From assembly GCF_011065895.1 (NCBI RefSeq), contig NZ_JAALCR010000013.1, forward strand, positions 166,502 to 230,501: a stretch of 64,000 nucleotides of DNA, written 5' to 3'. Shown in pieces: positions 62,405 through 64,000 of this stretch. A program made the position numbers and the translations under genes. Each line of letters begins with the position of its first letter. Within the stretch, counting starts at the first letter, position 1. Under the pieces are notes generated by a model that searched no databases, was not told where the DNA came from, and saw only the letters and a program-made list of their open reading frames with translations. Origin of the DNA: Paludisphaera rhizosphaerae (GTDB lineage Bacteria > Planctomycetota > Planctomycetia > Isosphaerales > Isosphaeraceae).

Positions 62405-63994
62405 TCAGTGGATGACGATCGTCTGAGGGATCACGTTGACGACGTGCGGCGCGATCAGCACCGCGTTGACGGTGGTCGGCAGCCCCGACGTCGAGTCGAG
62501 CGGCGTCCGCGACCTGAGCCGCGAGCCGACCTGAACGACCATGCTCCGGTAATTCGCGCCGAGCTGCGGATCAGTGATCGGCGGCCCAACCTTCACGACC
62601 TGGTACCAGAAGGCCCGCTGAGCCGGCAGGTTGTCCCACTTGCCCCCGTTGAGGACGTTGGGAATGCCGATCGGGATCGGATTGCCCGCCGCATCCGCCC
62701 CCGTGGACAGGAAGCGTCCCGTGCTGGCCGAGGGATTCCAGACCTTCACCTGCACGCGTTCATAGGTGACGTCGCAAATCCAGCTGCCGATCTTGACGAT
62801 CGGGTCTTCCATCCCCGCCGACCAGCGAAGCAAGACCGTCCGGTCCGCCGCGGCGCCGTAGCCGATCGAGAACCCGGGAGCGGTCGCCACCGACCGGCTG
62901 TACCCGAACACGCCTTCAACGACCGTCTCGTCGGCGGGCGTCAGGATCGTCGTTCCGGTGATCGGGGCGGTTCGCGGCTGGAGGTCGAACGGACGGTTCT
63001 CGCAGATCACGAGGTCGCCCTCGAACGTCGACCCGTTGGAAGCGCTGGAGAGCTTTCCGGTGAACATCCAGGAATATCGCCAATCCTGGACGGGAGTTTG
63101 GTCGGTCGGGAGAATGCCGCTGTTCAGCAGATTCGAGATGTCGAGCTGGGTCTGCCCCACCGTATGGTCGGGAAGGACCGGACTTCGGTTCGGCTGATAC
63201 GACTTGTCGGCGGCGCTCCAGCTGGGATTCGTCGGGTCGTTCCAGACGATGTCCTCGGGCGAGACGAAGATGGCCGGCACGCTCGTCGTCGACGGCATGA
63301 CGTACATTGGTCGAATCGTGCCTTGCGAATCCGTGTAGTGGTTGTAGATGCGGCCGTTGAAGTTGGAGAGCCGCTGAAGCCCATGGGCGCTGGGGATGTT
63401 GTCGTCGCTGGGGTCGGGCCGGACGAAGCCCAGCCCAGAGCCGAAGCGAGCCTCGGGCACTTCCGCGCCGCCGACCGTGTCGTGGAGGTACAGACCGGGA
63501 AGGCTCACTGGGTTGCCGGGAGCCACGACCTTGTACCGCCAGAGAGGATCGTAGGCGAAAGGCAACCCGGAGGCGCCTCGCGTGTTGAAGGCGATATTCG
63601 ATGCGTCGAGGCCTATAAGATTCAGGTTGTTGTCGTAGAGGTCTTGGCCGTATCCCGATGCATCCTGGATCAGGGGGTTGAAACTCCCCGTGGGCGTGAT
63701 CGCGTTCAGCTGGCAAGGATACCACCAGGGGAGCCCATTGTATTTGTTGAGCAGATCGGCGTATTGAAACGTGTCGGAGGCGACCAGATTACGGGCGGCC
63801 ATGTCGGACGCCGCCGACTCGAACAGCAGAGCTGAGCGCGACTGGCGTTGGGCCTCGCGCAGGCGCAGCAGGCCGATCGGGAAGAGCGTGGCGATCGACA
63901 CCAGGCCGACCCCCATGATCATGATCCCGATCAGGCACTCCGTCAGCGTGATGCCCCGCCGACCGCGGCGGGCGGACTCGTCGGCGCGGATCAT
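62405..63994 (-). CDS. 529-aa GspI/PilV-like pseudopilin-type protein
   Basis: First visible gene of the cluster. Leader MIRADESARRGRRG, then ITLTECLIGIMIMGVGLVSI with +5 Glu. The following LFPIGLLRLREAQRQSRSAL matches GspI/PilV-type helices. Usual GspI length is about 125 aa, so more than 350 residues are extra, with beta-rich Asn/Pro/Gly sequence (LPTTVNAVLIAPHVVNVIPQ at the end). ATG lies six bases from the window edge, so promoter and ribosome site, and any upstream GspG/H genes, are not visible. Confidence 0.83.
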   Translation of the reverse strand: MIRADESARRGRRGITLTECLIGIMIMGVGLVSIATLFPIGLLRLREAQRQSRSALLFESAASDMAARNLVASDTFQYADLLNKYNGLPWWYPCQLNAITPTGSFNPLIQDASGYGQDLYDNNLNLIGLDASNIAFNTRGASGLPFAYDPLWRYKVVAPGNPVSLPGLYLHDTVGGAEVPEARFGSGLGFVRPDPSDDNIPSAHGLQRLSNFNGRIYNHYTDSQGTIRPMYVMPSTTSVPAIFVSPEDIVWNDPTNPSWSAADKSYQPNRSPVLPDHTVGQTQLDISNLLNSGILPTDQTPVQDWRYSWMFTGKLSSASNGSTFEGDLVICENRPFDLQPRTAPITGTTILTPADETVVEGVFGYSRSVATAPGFSIGYGAAADRTVLLRWSAGMEDPIVKIGSWICDVTYERVQVKVWNPSASTGRFLSTGADAAGNPIPIGIPNVLNGGKWDNLPAQRAFWYQVVKVGPPITDPQLGANYRSMVVQVGSRLRSRTPLDSTSGLPTTVNAVLIAPHVVNVIPQTIVIH

Positions 63995-64000
63995 GGCGTC

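Noticed and set aside
60813..62426. 537-codon plus-strand open frame opposite the GspJ-like gene
   Set aside because: Composition matches antisense frames (Arg/Val/Gly/Asp) and there is no ribosome site; the minus strand has a prepilin leader.

Overview
The window looks like chromosomal DNA from a high-GC planctomycete, most plausibly of the Isosphaeraceae. Pointers are a DUF1559 protein with a prepilin-type N-terminus, an N-terminal FENLEDRQLLS-type motif on an exported CAP-domain protein, oversized proteins with pseudopilin-like N-termini, a ThiS-ThiG fusion, many exported proteins, and small operons in both orientations. The genus is inferred from family content, not from a marker gene. 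There is no rRNA, CRISPR array, integrase, transposase or phage gene. One tRNA gene is present, tRNA-Ile(GAT).

Layout. 1-4.5 kb (minus): oligopeptide transporter, exported S9 peptidase and an ABC ATPase in one operon. 4.6-8.1 kb: divergent exported alpha/beta hydrolase and propeller protein. 8.1-13.5 kb (minus): exported operon of a SnoaL-like protein, a Gly-rich TPR protein and a heparinase-like lyase. 13.8-15.5 kb: YjbQ and a CAP-domain surface protein, converging on a strong hairpin. 16.0-21.7 kb (plus): phosphohexomutase, a short UvrC, a response regulator and an AraM-type glycerol-1-phosphate dehydrogenase. 21.7-27.1 kb (minus): heavy-metal RND efflux pair with a small His-rich exported protein. 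27.2-31.2 kb (plus): HAD phosphatase overlapping a second glycerol-1-phosphate-dehydrogenase-like gene, an exported hydrolase and a soluble histidine kinase. 31.2-34.6 kb (minus): DinG/XPD-type helicase, a 151-bp inverted repeat and thiS-thiG. 35.1-40.3 kb (plus): response regulator, folC, DUF423, ACT regulator, DUF711 protein and a Pro-rich exported protein. 40.3-44.0 kb (minus): polar amino acid ABC transporter and a GT21-like glycosyltransferase. 44.2-48.9 kb (plus): exported PIMT-like methyltransferase, glycosidase-like protein and nucleotide-sugar epimerase. 49-51.7 kb (minus): HU-like protein with a basic tail, a 69-aa protein and an esterase-propeller protein. 51.8-64 kb (minus): tRNA-Ile, then four prepilin-type genes.

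The most distinctive region is 52.1-64 kb. In transcription order it encodes a GspI-like, a GspJ-like and a GspK-like protein, then a DUF1559 (major-pseudopilin-like) protein. The I-J-K order matches the minor-pseudopilin block of type II secretion operons. The proteins are far larger than usual (529, 754 and 2141 aa), and the third lacks the +5 glutamate, as GspK does. This reads as a scaled-up pseudopilus tip complex. The second theme is two different glycerol-1-phosphate-dehydrogenase-family proteins within 9 kb, which bears on membrane lipid stereochemistry. All functions are from reading the sequence; no database search was run.
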